DNA of 64,000 nt. It comes from an uncultured Saprospiraceae bacterium. GTDB lineage: Bacteria; Bacteroidota; Bacteroidia; Chitinophagales; Saprospiraceae. Below the pieces are notes generated by a model. That model ran no database searches, was not told where the DNA came from, and saw only the letters and a program-made list of their open reading frames with translations. The stretch covers positions 1-64,000 of the forward strand of contig CALKJD010000019.1 in NCBI GenBank assembly GCA_937995755.1, read 5' to 3'. How positions within the stretch are numbered: position 1 is the stretch's first letter; each line of letters opens with the position of its first letter. The translations under genes were made by a program, and so were the position numbers. Below are positions 1-9,371 of this stretch, one piece after another.

Positions 1-693
1 CATCATAACGAAGGTGTCACTACTGATATATTTAGAACGATGCCAGAACTCGTAGAGTTGATATTTACTGAGCGATATGTCCAGATATTTAAAGATTTAT
101 TGGGACCTGATATGATCATACTTCCTGAGCCAGCCATGCATCGCAATAGATTCTATTATTGGCATAAGGACTCAACTTTTTTAGATGAACAAGCCGAGAC
201 ATTTCATTGGAATAAAGATTTTCAGGCAATCATGGCGGCTATGTACCTTCAAGATAATGATGATGAGTATGGTGGTGGTCTAACCGTAGTACCTCATACT
301 CAACATAATAGAGATCCGTATCATAAGATACCAAAGATGAATATCGCTCAAAGAATATATCTTAAAGTACAAAAGATGCTAGGTCTTTCGTTTTTTGATA
401 CATTAGAAAAAGATCCCAAGCTTACCAATATACAATCGATGAAGGGTGATATTGTCTTGATAGATATCAGATTAGATCACAAAGGTACTACGCCCAAGAA
501 GCGAAGAGAAAATTATGATAAATTTGCTTATTTCAACTTTGTATTAGACTCTGATAAATATACCGCTGATGTTATCCGATGCATGAGAGCAAGGCCATCC
601 GGATATTTTAAAGAGTACCTTCAACATGACAAAGAGCTACCTGCTATACTTGTCGAGAAGAGCAAAGAGTTAGACTTCAACATTGACTTTTAG
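1..693 (+). CDS. PhyH-type Fe(II)/2-oxoglutarate dioxygenase, 5' partial
   Basis: The reading frame is open back to base 1 (it reads HHNEGVTTDIFRT before the first ATG at 40), so this is the C-terminal part of a larger protein. The fragment resembles phytanoyl-CoA dioxygenase-type oxygenases, which hydroxylate organic substrates using Fe(II), O2 and 2-oxoglutarate. A WHKDS segment could supply the HxD metal-binding motif. A later RLDHKGTTP segment followed by a basic KKRRENY stretch fits the distal His and the 2-oxoglutarate-binding Arg. The segment GGGLTVVPHTQH is also typical of the double-stranded beta-helix core. The substrate cannot be told from the sequence. It is followed by a roughly 130-base gap and then the S9 peptidase on the same strand. 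The fold assignment is by motif only; the true start lies outside the window. Confidence 0.6.
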   Translation, partial: HHNEGVTTDIFRTMPELVELIFTERYVQIFKDLLGPDMIILPEPAMHRNRFYYWHKDSTFLDEQAETFHWNKDFQAIMAAMYLQDNDDEYGGGLTVVPHTQHNRDPYHKIPKMNIAQRIYLKVQKMLGLSFFDTLEKDPKLTNIQSMKGDIVLIDIRLDHKGTTPKKRRENYDKFAYFNFVLDSDKYTADVIRCMRARPSGYFKEYLQHDKELPAILVEKSKELDFNIDF

Positions 694-893
694 TCTTTAA
701 GAAAAAAAAGACTACTTGATAAAGAACTCGGTATTTTCGACAACATCAATTACCTTGCATGCTCATGGCTTGACCTATTTAAAGTTAAACTTTTACAAAA
801 GCTTTAGTTTTTTAAAATGACTTAATGAACCAATCGTTGGTAATTTGCTTGTCTATAGTCAACATGCATTCGCACAATATAAATAAAGAAAAA

Positions 894-3020
894 ATGTCCT
901 ATACATCTAATATGTATCAGAAGAATGATATAAAAGCTCCAATAGCAAGGAAAGAATCTCACATCATCACCACTCACGGCGATGATAGAGAGGACAATTA
1001 CTATTGGATGCGTCTTACCGATGAGCAAAAAACAGCTAAAAAGCTAGATGATCATACACAAGAAGTTGTGGATTACTTAAATGCTGAAAATGATTATACG
1101 AATAAGATGACTGACCATCTTAAGCCGTTTCAAGAGACTCTATTTAATGAAATCGTAGGCAGAATTAAGCAGACCGATATGTCTGTACCCTACCGCGATA
1201 ATGGATATTTCTATATCACTAGATATGAAGAAGGAAAAGAATACCCAATCCATGCTAGAAAAGAAGGAAGCTTAGAGGCTGTAGAACAGATAATGTTAAA
1301 TGTCAATGAACTTGCTTCAAAGTATGAATACTATGCCGTAAGCGGACTGTCTGTCTCGCCAGATAATAAGATACTTGCCTATGGAGAAGATCCAGTAAGT
1401 AGACGTCAATATACTCTTCGTTTCAAAAACTTGGAGACTGGAGAAATGTATGATGATCAAATAGAGAATACTACTGGAGGAGCAACCTGGGCAAACGATA
1501 ATAAAACGGTATTCTATACTCGTAAAGATGATGCTTTAAGATCGTATAAAATTTTTAAACATGTTATAGGGACTTCGGCAAACGAAGATATAGAAGTGTT
1601 TCATGAAAAAGATGACACTTTTAATGCATTTGTCTACAAAACCAAATCAGAGAAATATATCGTTATCGGATCATGGGCCACACTAAGTCAAGAGTATCAG
1701 ATACTTGATGCTAACCATCCAGATAGCGAATTGAAAATGTTTCAGTCGAGGGTTCGCAACCTAGAGCATTCCATTGGTCATTATGGTGATAAGTGGTACA
1801 TCCGCACCAATAAGGATGGAGCTAAAAACTTCAAAGTCATGACGACTACAGAAGATGCTACAACACAAGAAAATTGGGTCGATTATATTCCTCATAGAGA
1901 GAACGCGTTCTTAGAAGGAATGGATTTCTTTAAAGATTACTTTGTACTGACGGAACGTATTAATGGTATTACTAAGATCCGAGTACAGAAATGGAATGGT
2001 GAAAATGACCATTATATCGATTTTGGAGAAGAGGCATATCTCGCCTATACGAGTACCAATCCAGAGTTTGATACTGTGCAGTTAAGAGTAGGTTTCACTT
2101 CATTGACGACACCTAATACCACATTTGATTATGATATGAATTCTCAGACACTCAAGAAACTAAAACAGCAAGAAGTGATTGGAGATTTTAATCCCAACAA
2201 TTATGCTTCAGAGCGTATTATGGTAGATGCTAGAGATGGAGCTAGAGTACCAGTCTCTATAGTATATAAAAAGGGATATCAGAAAGACGGAAAGCAGCCA
2301 TTACTCTTATATGGATATGGTTCTTATGGTAATAGTATGGATCCTTATTTCAGTTCGGTGAGATTGAGCTTATTAGATCGTGGATTTGCTTTTGCAATAG
2401 CGCATATCAGAGGTGGGCAAGAGATGGGTAGACAATGGTATGAAGATGGAAAATTCCTTAAAAAGAAAAACACATTTACAGATTTTATCGACTGTGGAAA
2501 GTATCTGATAGACAATAAATATACGAGTACAGATGGTCTCATGGCAATGGGAGGATCCGCTGGAGGCTTACTAATGGGAGCTGTAATCAATATGGAACCA
2601 AATATGTGGAAAGGTGTGGTATCAGCAGTACCATTTGTAGATGTAGTCACTACCATGTTGGACGAAAGCATTCCACTGACCACTGGAGAATTTGATGAAT
2701 GGGGAAACCCTAAAGACAAGGAGTACTATGACTATATCAAATCCTACTCACCATTAGATAATATCGAATCTAAAGATTATCCAGCCATGCTGATTACTAC
2801 TGGCTATCATGATAGTCAAGTGCAGTATTGGGAGCCTGCTAAATGGATCGCTAAACTTCGAGAAATGAAGACAGACAACAATCCTCTCTTACTTCATACC
2901 AATATGGGAGCTGGTCATGGCGGTGCTTCTGGAAGGTTTCAGAGATACAAAGAGACGGCATTAGAATATGCTTTCTTCTTAGATTTAGTAGGAAGGGCCG
3001 ATATCGTTTCTGAGGCTTAA
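894..3020 (+). CDS. ptrB: S9 family peptidase, oligopeptidase B-like
   Basis: This is a prolyl-oligopeptidase-family serine peptidase, closest by motif to oligopeptidase B, which cleaves short peptides after basic residues. The N-terminal part carries the family's DNYYWMR motif and a long beta-propeller region; the C-terminal part is the alpha/beta-hydrolase domain. In the numbering of the longest ORF (start 825), the nucleophile is Ser578 in GGSAGG, followed by a likely Asp663 (YHDSQV) and His698 (GAGHGG). The ORF can start at 825, but the first 23 residues look unlike the family; the ATG at 894 (MSYTSNMY) is preferred and leaves about 708 residues, near the usual family length. I see no convincing signal peptide from that start. 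A good hairpin terminator follows. Confidence is high for the family and moderate for the exact specificity. Confidence 0.88.
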   Translation: MSYTSNMYQKNDIKAPIARKESHIITTHGDDREDNYYWMRLTDEQKTAKKLDDHTQEVVDYLNAENDYTNKMTDHLKPFQETLFNEIVGRIKQTDMSVPYRDNGYFYITRYEEGKEYPIHARKEGSLEAVEQIMLNVNELASKYEYYAVSGLSVSPDNKILAYGEDPVSRRQYTLRFKNLETGEMYDDQIENTTGGATWANDNKTVFYTRKDDALRSYKIFKHVIGTSANEDIEVFHEKDDTFNAFVYKTKSEKYIVIGSWATLSQEYQILDANHPDSELKMFQSRVRNLEHSIGHYGDKWYIRTNKDGAKNFKVMTTTEDATTQENWVDYIPHRENAFLEGMDFFKDYFVLTERINGITKIRVQKWNGENDHYIDFGEEAYLAYTSTNPEFDTVQLRVGFTSLTTPNTTFDYDMNSQTLKKLKQQEVIGDFNPNNYASERIMVDARDGARVPVSIVYKKGYQKDGKQPLLLYGYGSYGNSMDPYFSSVRLSLLDRGFAFAIAHIRGGQEMGRQWYEDGKFLKKKNTFTDFIDCGKYLIDNKYTSTDGLMAMGGSAGGLLMGAVINMEPNMWKGVVSAVPFVDVVTTMLDESIPLTTGEFDEWGNPKDKEYYDYIKSYSPLDNIESKDYPAMLITTGYHDSQVQYWEPAKWIAKLREMKTDNNPLLLHTNMGAGHGGASGRFQRYKETALEYAFFLDLVGRADIVSEA

Positions 3021-3044
3021 TACAATTAAGATTGGGAATAATTA

Positions 3045-3080
3045 GAAGAGCTTAATTAACAGATTAAGCTCTTCCTTTTA
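3045..3080 (+). terminator. Rho-independent terminator after the S9 peptidase
   Basis: A perfect 12-bp inverted repeat (GAAGAGCTTAAT / ATTAAGCTCTTC) with a 6-base loop is followed by a T-rich run (CTTTTA), 25 bases after the peptidase stop codon. Confidence 0.8.
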
Positions 3081-3208
3081 ACACTGACCATTAGATGCTA
3101 CCGTATTAGTTATATACGATAACATAATATTAATGATCGTTGAATACTTACTTGACCTCTTTTTTCCTATCTTACATAGGTAACTCAAATAAAAGCTGTC
3201 TATTCAAC

Positions 3209-3493
3209 ATGAAATGCATCGCTCTCATATTAGCCATTTTAATTGCTCTCTTGCCAGTAGTCAGTACAGCTGATTATTTGATCAATGACGGTAAGGCTAT
3301 GTTTGGCGGAACACTTAGTGAAGAAGAACGTGAAACTGAAGATGAAATAGTAATCGACGAAGAATATGTTTTCAGTCTTGAATTCTATGCGTCTACAACT
3401 TCTTTTAAATCTAAAGATCAAAATTGTTACATAGAATGTATGATCCAATTGCAAGATTATAAAGAAAACATTTCGCCTCCTCCGCAAGTGTAG
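3209..3493 (+). CDS. Small secreted protein of unknown function
   Basis: I do not recognise a family with certainty. The ORF track begins at a TTG (3140), but the ATG at 3209 gives a clean signal peptide (MKCIALILAILIALLPVV), so that start is preferred and the product is about 94 residues. The mature part is acidic (SEEERETEDEIVIDEE), has two cysteines close together (QNCYIEC) and ends in the proline-rich tail ISPPPQV. Small exported Bacteroidota proteins ending in a PP motif are known, but the other hallmarks of the HYC_CC_PP group are absent here, so that link is weak. It lies about 120 bases upstream of the SulP transporter on the same strand and could be cotranscribed with it. Export is well supported; function is unknown. 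Confidence 0.6.
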   Translation: MKCIALILAILIALLPVVSTADYLINDGKAMFGGTLSEEERETEDEIVIDEEYVFSLEFYASTTSFKSKDQNCYIECMIQLQDYKENISPPPQV

Positions 3494-3610
3494 AACTAAG
3501 TTCTTTTTATTTCAACATCTATTCTTCAAGGATCTAATTTTATCTAAGGTCTCATTATTTTTCAGTAGCACTCACTTACATGGTTGCCTTACTAATTCTT
3601 AAAATTTAAC

Positions 3611-5458
3611 ATGAAAAACTATTTCACATTAAAACATATAAAAGGTGACCTTTTTGGAGGAATTACTGCTGGTATTGTCGCTTTGCCATTAGCCTTAGCA
3701 TTTGGTGTAAGTTCTGGATTAGGACCTACAGCAGGACTCTATGGAGCTATATTTGTAAGTTTTTTTGCTGCCCTATTTGGTGGTACTAACACTCAAATAT
3801 CTGGGCCAACAGCACCGATGACCGCTGTAAGTATGGTGGTTATAGCTGGTATCGTTGCACTCAATGATGGAGATGTTACCAAGGCATTACCAGCTATCCT
3901 AACCGTATTTTTGTTGGCAGGACTCATGCAAGTAGGATTGGGTTTTCTTGGACTAGGAAAATATATCAAGTACATACCCTATCCTGTTGTTAGTGGTTTT
4001 ATGACCGCTATTGGAGTCATTATCTTGATTACTCAAATTATGCCCTCCATAGGCTACTATCCTAAAGAAGATTTAGAATATGTCAATCAATTTGTACCTC
4101 AAGCTGAAGAGTTGATTTTAGAAAACATATTAAAGGACGAAGCTAATGAGGGCTTACTTGTACTAGAAGATTTTGAAGAAACTATAAAGCGAGCTAAGGA
4201 CATTACTCCTGAAGAAATTCAGAGAGAAGCAGCAACTCTTGCAGGTAGCGATTCGTCTGGAGTGTTAGGAGCATTGAGGGTATTGCCGAGAGGATTTAAG
4301 AATATCAAATGGCTTGAACTTATTCTTTCCTTATGCACAATCCTCATCATATTTGGATTTAAAAGAATCACCACAGTGATACCAAGTACATTAGTCGCAT
4401 TGATTGTGGTATCAGGGGTTGCTTATTTTGCAGGATATGATTACATACCTATATCACAAATACCTAGTGGATTCCCTAAACCAAACTTAGGAATATTTAC
4501 CAATTTTGATCTTAGCTCAGTTACTCCCTATATCTTTACTGCATTGACACTAGCATTACTGGGAGCTATAGATTCATTACTCACATCCGTAGTAGCGGAT
4601 AACATGACTAAGACACAACACAATCCTAACAAAGAGCTTGTAGGCCAAGGAATAGGAAATGCTATAGGTGCAATATTTGGTGGACTTCCTGGAGCAGGAG
4701 CAACGATACGAACGGTAGTTAACATTAACTCTGGAGGAAAAACAAGAATATCTGGAATGATCGCTGGTGTTCTATTATTAATCGTAATGATCTCACTAGG
4801 GCCTACTGCTTCTAAGATTCCTGCAGCTGTGCTAGCAGGTATATTAATCACAGTAGGGATTAGTGTAATGGATTACAAAGGCCTCAAGGCAATTCCTAAT
4901 ATGCCGAAGCCTGAAGTAGCAATTATGCTCATCGTATTGGTCTTATCTAGTGTATGGAATCTTGTCTATGCAGTAGGTATCGGACTCGTCATAGCGTCTC
5001 TTATGTTCATGAAAAAAATCGGTGATCTAACGTCAGAAAAATCAGATGTAAAATCGCTTAATGAAGAACCTTGGGCAGATGAATTTGCCTTTCCAGAAAA
5101 TCTAAAAGAAGAGGTATTTATCAAGCATATACAAGGACCTTTATTTTTTGGAACCACAAGTGATTTCGTCGCCTTATCTAATCAATTACCGGACACAGCG
5201 CAAGCCGTAATTATTCGGATGGATAAAACATCCTATATAGATCAATCTGGATTATATGCTCTTGAAGATGTAATCGTTCCGCTAGCTAATAAAGGCAAAA
5301 AAGTATTAATCGTAGGTCTTCAAAAGCAACCTAAATATATGATGGAAAGAGTCAACATGATTCCTACATTATTACCAAAAGAACTTCTCTTTGAGAACAT
5401 CGATGAATGCTTGACTTACATTAAAGAAAATGTTGAAGATATCTATCCGAACAAGTGA
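3611..5458 (+). CDS. SulP family inorganic anion transporter with STAS domain
   Basis: This is an inner-membrane anion carrier of the SLC26/SulP family. Members move sulfate, bicarbonate or related anions, usually with a proton or sodium ion. The first roughly 480 residues hold many hydrophobic segments. They include an N-terminal GGITAGIVALPLALAFGVSSG stretch typical of the first transmembrane helix, the TQISGPTAPM segment typical of the SulP core, and a GLPGAGATIRT segment. Residues from about 500 form a STAS domain (KHIQGPLFFGTTSDF, then RMDKTSYIDQSGLYALED), with a Ser in the usual anti-sigma-antagonist-like position. The 615-residue length is slightly above the family norm because of an extra acidic loop around residues 165-215 (ANEGLLVLEDFEET). 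It is followed by a strong terminator. The transported ion cannot be told from sequence. Confidence 0.92.
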   Translation: MKNYFTLKHIKGDLFGGITAGIVALPLALAFGVSSGLGPTAGLYGAIFVSFFAALFGGTNTQISGPTAPMTAVSMVVIAGIVALNDGDVTKALPAILTVFLLAGLMQVGLGFLGLGKYIKYIPYPVVSGFMTAIGVIILITQIMPSIGYYPKEDLEYVNQFVPQAEELILENILKDEANEGLLVLEDFEETIKRAKDITPEEIQREAATLAGSDSSGVLGALRVLPRGFKNIKWLELILSLCTILIIFGFKRITTVIPSTLVALIVVSGVAYFAGYDYIPISQIPSGFPKPNLGIFTNFDLSSVTPYIFTALTLALLGAIDSLLTSVVADNMTKTQHNPNKELVGQGIGNAIGAIFGGLPGAGATIRTVVNINSGGKTRISGMIAGVLLLIVMISLGPTASKIPAAVLAGILITVGISVMDYKGLKAIPNMPKPEVAIMLIVLVLSSVWNLVYAVGIGLVIASLMFMKKIGDLTSEKSDVKSLNEEPWADEFAFPENLKEEVFIKHIQGPLFFGTTSDFVALSNQLPDTAQAVIIRMDKTSYIDQSGLYALEDVIVPLANKGKKVLIVGLQKQPKYMMERVNMIPTLLPKELLFENIDECLTYIKENVEDIYPNK

Positions 5459-5464
5459 TAATTA

Positions 5465-5504
5465 AAAAGTATTCTGTGCCTATTTAAAGGCGCAGAATAC
5501 TTTT
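5465..5504. terminator. Bidirectional hairpin terminator after the SulP gene
   Basis: The arms AAAAGTATTCTGTGCC and GGCGCAGAATACTTTT pair over 16 positions with one G/T-type mismatch around an 8-base loop. A-rich and T-rich flanks let it work for the SulP gene on the plus strand and possibly for the convergent glycosyltransferase on the minus strand. Confidence 0.8.
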
Positions 5505-5650
5505 GTTAATTTACAATTTGATCTAGCGTATAAGTTAAGTGAAAAGAACATTTCGATTAGAACTGGTACCAAATATATTTCAGTAGCAAGATTGATATTT
5601 CTTTGATAGAATTATTTTCTATCTCTATAATATAGCTGGACAATATTTCT

Positions 5651-5690
5651 AATCAGTTCGTATCAATTTGTATCAGTTTGTATCATTTAC
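5651..5690. repeat. Four imperfect 10-bp tandem repeats (TATCARTTTG type)
   Basis: Four head-to-tail decamers run through this stretch: AATCAGTTCG, TATCAATTTG, TATCAGTTTG and TATCATTTAC. They lie between the SulP terminator and the 3' end of the convergent glycosyltransferase gene. The 10-bp period would place each copy on the same helix face. No function can be assigned; the rest of this intergenic gap (5505-5734) is AT-rich and otherwise featureless. Confidence 0.5.
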
Positions 5691-5734
5691 AAACTAGCCT
5701 AAATAGGCCTCTAAGCGAGTAAATAACGATAATT

Positions 5735-6835
5735 CTAAACTAGATTAAGTACCTCGATAATTTTTTCGCATTCTTTCTCCCATGCTAAAGACCCTTTAGC
5801 AGTTATACAAGATCTCTTCATATAGTCATATCTAACTGAGTCTTGCTGAAGGTCAATGATAGTTTTCACAATGAGTTTATCTGACAATTCTGACAACAAC
5901 TCCCCTATTCCATACTTCTCTACCACAACACGATACTCAGGAAAATCCATATGCAGCGCTGGTAATTCAGCTTGTATGTAGTCAAATGTTCTATTAGCCA
6001 ATGAATGATAATAATTGCCAGCAGAATCATCTAATAAATTAATTCCTATCCAAGCATTACTTGCCCAATCATGCATGTCATTTGGATTCATCCAACCCTG
6101 AAAATGTATTCGTTCATGAGCCACAGAATTATCCGCTAACAACCTCAATGCTAATGACCTATCGCCTTCACCTGCTATTCGAAGATCTAAATCTGGCAAT
6201 GATGACATTGCAAATATTACCTCCTCTAAGCCTCTCCCTTCATTTAATACTCCTTGATACCAAATATAGGGTCTTGCATAAATTAACTTCTTAGTACTTC
6301 TCTCCTTGGTCATCGGAAGATTTCTTACCGGAATAAATTCACATCCATAGGTTTCTGCTAATATATGAGCAAGCGATTCGTTTACAGTAAATCTATGATC
6401 GTATCCTTTCATCGTCATTTCACCCACTAGAGACCAGATTCTTCTCTTTATGGGAGATGCAATCAACTCAGGAACTTCAGTAAATAATTCGTGTGCATCA
6501 TGAATCGACAATGACCTTCTTAGCCATGCTGCTATTTTCACAGGCAAAGCTGTATCTAAATCTACACTATACATCAACTTAGGTGAAGAAGAAAAAAGTA
6601 AATAATAGAATAATCTGATCTGATACTCCACATAAAATAAGACGCCACTTTGAAATATCATAGATAACCGATGCTGACCAAATACTTGATTGTAAAGTGG
6701 TTCGCTGTTTTTCTTTCTGCGTCCAACAAGAGTAACATCATATCCTAAATCTTGTAGAGTAATACATATACGATGCATCCTTTGATCCTGATTGAGATCA
6801 TTCGTTACCGCTACATATGCATGAGATATTGACAA
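5735..6835 (-). CDS. Glycosyltransferase family 4 protein
   Basis: This is a GT-B fold sugar transferase, probably acting on envelope or extracellular glycans. The N-terminus (VTNDLNQDQRMHRICITLQ, then LGYDVTLVGR) is the typical acceptor-domain opening of Bacteroidota GT4 enzymes. A C-terminal half contains YQGVLNEGRGLEEVIFAM and LRIAGEGD, matching the nucleotide-sugar-binding domain. The start must be TTG at 6835: a stop codon lies immediately upstream in frame and the first internal ATG (residue 20) would remove the conserved N-terminal strand. It lies 24 bases downstream of a small membrane-protein gene on the same strand and is probably cotranscribed with it. The donor and acceptor sugars are unknown. 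Confidence 0.8.
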   Translation of the reverse strand: MSISHAYVAVTNDLNQDQRMHRICITLQDLGYDVTLVGRRKKNSEPLYNQVFGQHRLSMIFQSGVLFYVEYQIRLFYYLLFSSSPKLMYSVDLDTALPVKIAAWLRRSLSIHDAHELFTEVPELIASPIKRRIWSLVGEMTMKGYDHRFTVNESLAHILAETYGCEFIPVRNLPMTKERSTKKLIYARPYIWYQGVLNEGRGLEEVIFAMSSLPDLDLRIAGEGDRSLALRLLADNSVAHERIHFQGWMNPNDMHDWASNAWIGINLLDDSAGNYYHSLANRTFDYIQAELPALHMDFPEYRVVVEKYGIGELLSELSDKLIVKTIIDLQQDSVRYDYMKRSCITAKGSLAWEKECEKIIEVLNLV

Positions 6836-6859
6836 TTAATATAAGTTGGATGTAAAATT

Positions 6860-7309
6860 CTATTCGCCTCGAAGTCTACTATCTTCTCGCTGCGCATATT
6901 TGACGATCTTACGCATACTTCGCATGATCGTAAGTAAGATGACATATCCAAATGTAAATACAAAGAATATCCACTTAAAAGATGCTGCTTCTCTAATAGT
7001 CAATCCTGAAAACAAATATGAGATACCTGCACCTAAAGTGGATAAAGCTACATAGGACAAAATAGACTCCGTCCAATATTTAGTCTGATCATCTTCAGCG
7101 AAACTCAAAAGACAGTTTGCTAATGCATAGAAAAGCAAAAACGAAAAACTTACCACATAAGGAAAATAGACCTTTGGAGAAAACCAACCAATCATGATAG
7201 CAAGCTTGGCCAATATACAAACGACAATAATGATAGCCAGCACTGTCAATGCCTGATACATTGGCCTGACTTTATACTCAAAAATCGATTTATTAGGATC
7301 TAATGTCAT
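6860..7309 (-). CDS. Small integral membrane protein, unknown function
   Basis: No family is recognised with confidence. The 149-residue product has a short N-terminal cytoplasmic stretch followed by about four hydrophobic helices: roughly residues 20-42 (LTVLAIIIVVCILAKLAIMI), 48-68, 82-103 and 112-132. It ends in a strongly basic tail (RSMRKIVKYAQREDSRLRGE), consistent with the C-terminus staying in the cytoplasm. It starts with ATG and lies just upstream of the GT4 gene, divergent from the S8 protease. The pairing with a glycosyltransferase hints at a role in envelope polysaccharide metabolism, but this is inference only. Confidence 0.6.
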   Translation of the reverse strand: MTLDPNKSIFEYKVRPMYQALTVLAIIIVVCILAKLAIMIGWFSPKVYFPYVVSFSFLLFYALANCLLSFAEDDQTKYWTESILSYVALSTLGAGISYLFSGLTIREAASFKWIFFVFTFGYVILLTIMRSMRKIVKYAQREDSRLRGE

Positions 7310-7463
7310 AATTGGGCTTTCTTATTCTGCAATATACTAACACGTGACTATTTATAAGGTTATAACTACAACTATATAAAGCCATTAAAAGCGTTAATTT
7401 ATTGTAAAAACGTCCTATCAGACAACTATTGGTGTGTTTTACTAGTATTTATAAGAGAAATGA

Positions 7464-7471
7464 TATTTTTG
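7464..7471 (+). promoter_or_regulatory. Candidate -7 promoter box for the S8 protease
   Basis: TATTTTTG matches the Bacteroidota -7 consensus TAnnTTTG and lies about 60 bases before the protease ATG. No TTG lies at the expected -33 distance, so support is weak. Confidence 0.3.
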
Positions 7472-7531
7472 TATCCCTCTATCTCTGATGTGAAGGGTAA
7501 ATTTAATTATACTTAATATTAAACGCATACA

Positions 7532-9184
7532 ATGAAAAAACTATTAACCTTAGTACTTGCTTCAGCTTGCTATGTAACGATGTCAGCACAAGCACCTAGC
7601 GATTGGTATCACCAAGATCCTGCAGATGGATTCAATGGTGTATCAGTAGATAAGACTTATAACACATTACTCAAGGGGAGATCATCTCAAACTGTAGTAG
7701 TAGCGATCATCGACTCTGGTATGGATATAGAGCATGAAGATCTTGCTGATAATATGTGGGTAAATCCGGGTGAAATACCAGGAAATGGAATTGATGATGA
7801 CAATAACGGATATATTGATGATATCCATGGTTGGAATTTTATCGGAGGTAAAGATGGTAGCCATGTTGGTGGTGACAATCTAGAAGTAACTAGACAATAC
7901 GCCATTTATAGAGGTAAATTTGATAAAGTATCTAATCCTGCGTCTCTTAACAAAGAGGATAAGATGAAGTATGAAAAATACCTTATCTATAAAGAAGAAG
8001 TAGAATCTGCGAGAAAAAGAGCAACTAGTAGAATCGCTAGAATGGATAGCATTGGTACTGAACTAGCATTATCTATTGATGCTGCTGCTACTGCTATTGG
8101 ATCTGATACGATCACTGCAGCTGCTGTCAATTCTATAGAGGCTGGTGATGATGCTAAATTAGCTATGGCTAAAAGAGTATTACCACAGTTTTTAGCTGAA
8201 CCAATGACTTCTGCACAAGTAAAAGAAGCTTTAAAAGGAGCTCTCGATGGTGATAAAGCATATTGGAACTCTCAATTGAAATATCATTACAACCCAGATC
8301 TCAATACAAGAGAAATCGTAGGTGATGACTATAGTGATAGCAGACAAACAGACTATGGTAACAATGATGTAGAAGGGCCAGATCCACTACACGGAACTCA
8401 CGTAGGTGGTATCGTAGGTGCTGTAAGAGATAATGGTATCGGTGTACAAGGTGTCGCTAACAATGTAAAGTTAATGTCTGTACGTACTGTACCTGACGGA
8501 GATGAGCGAGATAAAGATGTAGCTGCTGCCATCAGATATGCAGTAGATAACGGTGCAAGTGTAATCAACATGAGTTTTGGAAAAGGCTTTAGCCATGATA
8601 AAGACATCGTTGATGAAGCGGTAAAATATGCTAAGAAGAAGGATGTACTATTAGTACACGCTGCTGGTAACTCTGCACAAGACAATGACACTACAGGAAA
8701 TTTCCCTAACGACAAGTATGACAAAAGAGATGGTTGGTGGATATTCAAAAAGGATAAGAAAGCTAAAAACTGGATTGAAGTAGGTGCACTTAACTTTGAA
8801 AAAGGTGAAGACTTATCTGCAACATTCTCTAACTACGGTGCTGAAAATGTAGATGTATTTGCTCCTGGTGTACAGATATATAATACATTACCTAATAATG
8901 AATACAGAAACCTTCAAGGTACTTCAATGGCAGCTCCTGTAGTTGCTGGAGTTGCCGCTGTACTAAGATCTTACTTCCCAGCACTTACAGCTGAGCAAGT
9001 AAAAGATATCATTATGAATTCTGCAATCAAGCAAAGTGATATTGTAAAGAAGCCTGGTACTGATGAGATGGTTCCATTTTCTGAACTATCTGTTTCTGGT
9101 GGTATATTAAACATGTATAATGCTGTTGAATTAGCATTAAAAACTAAAGGAAAGAAGAAAGTAAAAGGAAAGAAGAAAGCGTAA
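7532..9184 (+). CDS. Secreted subtilisin-like S8 serine protease
   Basis: This is an exported subtilase. An N-terminal signal peptide (MKKLLTLVLASACYVTMSAQ) is followed directly by the catalytic domain, with no obvious long propeptide. The triad is visible as Asp61 (AIIDSGMD), His287 (HGTHVGG) and Ser465 (GTSMAAPVVAG), with the oxyanion region in VHAAGNSA. The gap of about 225 residues between Asp and His is far longer than in subtilisin. It holds an acidic calcium-site-like DDDNNGYIDD segment and a charged alpha-helical insert of roughly 130 residues. The protein ends in a lysine-rich tail (KTKGKKKVKGKKKA) and lacks a T9SS sorting domain, so it may stay periplasmic or outer-membrane associated. 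It is transcribed alone and followed by a terminator. Confidence 0.92.
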   Translation: MKKLLTLVLASACYVTMSAQAPSDWYHQDPADGFNGVSVDKTYNTLLKGRSSQTVVVAIIDSGMDIEHEDLADNMWVNPGEIPGNGIDDDNNGYIDDIHGWNFIGGKDGSHVGGDNLEVTRQYAIYRGKFDKVSNPASLNKEDKMKYEKYLIYKEEVESARKRATSRIARMDSIGTELALSIDAAATAIGSDTITAAAVNSIEAGDDAKLAMAKRVLPQFLAEPMTSAQVKEALKGALDGDKAYWNSQLKYHYNPDLNTREIVGDDYSDSRQTDYGNNDVEGPDPLHGTHVGGIVGAVRDNGIGVQGVANNVKLMSVRTVPDGDERDKDVAAAIRYAVDNGASVINMSFGKGFSHDKDIVDEAVKYAKKKDVLLVHAAGNSAQDNDTTGNFPNDKYDKRDGWWIFKKDKKAKNWIEVGALNFEKGEDLSATFSNYGAENVDVFAPGVQIYNTLPNNEYRNLQGTSMAAPVVAGVAAVLRSYFPALTAEQVKDIIMNSAIKQSDIVKKPGTDEMVPFSELSVSGGILNMYNAVELALKTKGKKKVKGKKKA

Positions 9185-9210
9185 TAACCTTCTACTTTTA
9201 TAAAATATGC

Positions 9211-9245
9211 AATGGCTACTTTCATTTTGGAAGTAGCCATTTTTG
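9211..9245 (+). terminator. Terminator after the S8 protease
   Basis: AATGGCTACTT pairs with AAGTAGCCATT around a short loop and is followed by TTTTG, 27 bases past the protease stop codon. Confidence 0.75.
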
Positions 9246-9371
9246 TATCCATAATATTATTTATTATAGATTGTTTGTAGAAACAAATCTGTTCCAACAC
9301 AGAAATGTATAGAACTTTATATTAGGCAGACAAATACTCAAAACACTTTAAATCTATGTAACTTGCCAACG

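Noticed and set aside
4528-4851. Minus-strand 107-residue ORF
   Set aside because: Antisense shadow of the SulP transmembrane region.
5651-5690. CRISPR-like array
   Set aside because: The units are 10 bp, imperfect and without spacers; no cas genes are in the window.
8398-8748. Minus-strand 116-residue ORF
   Set aside because: Antisense to the catalytic core of the S8 protease; no independent signals.
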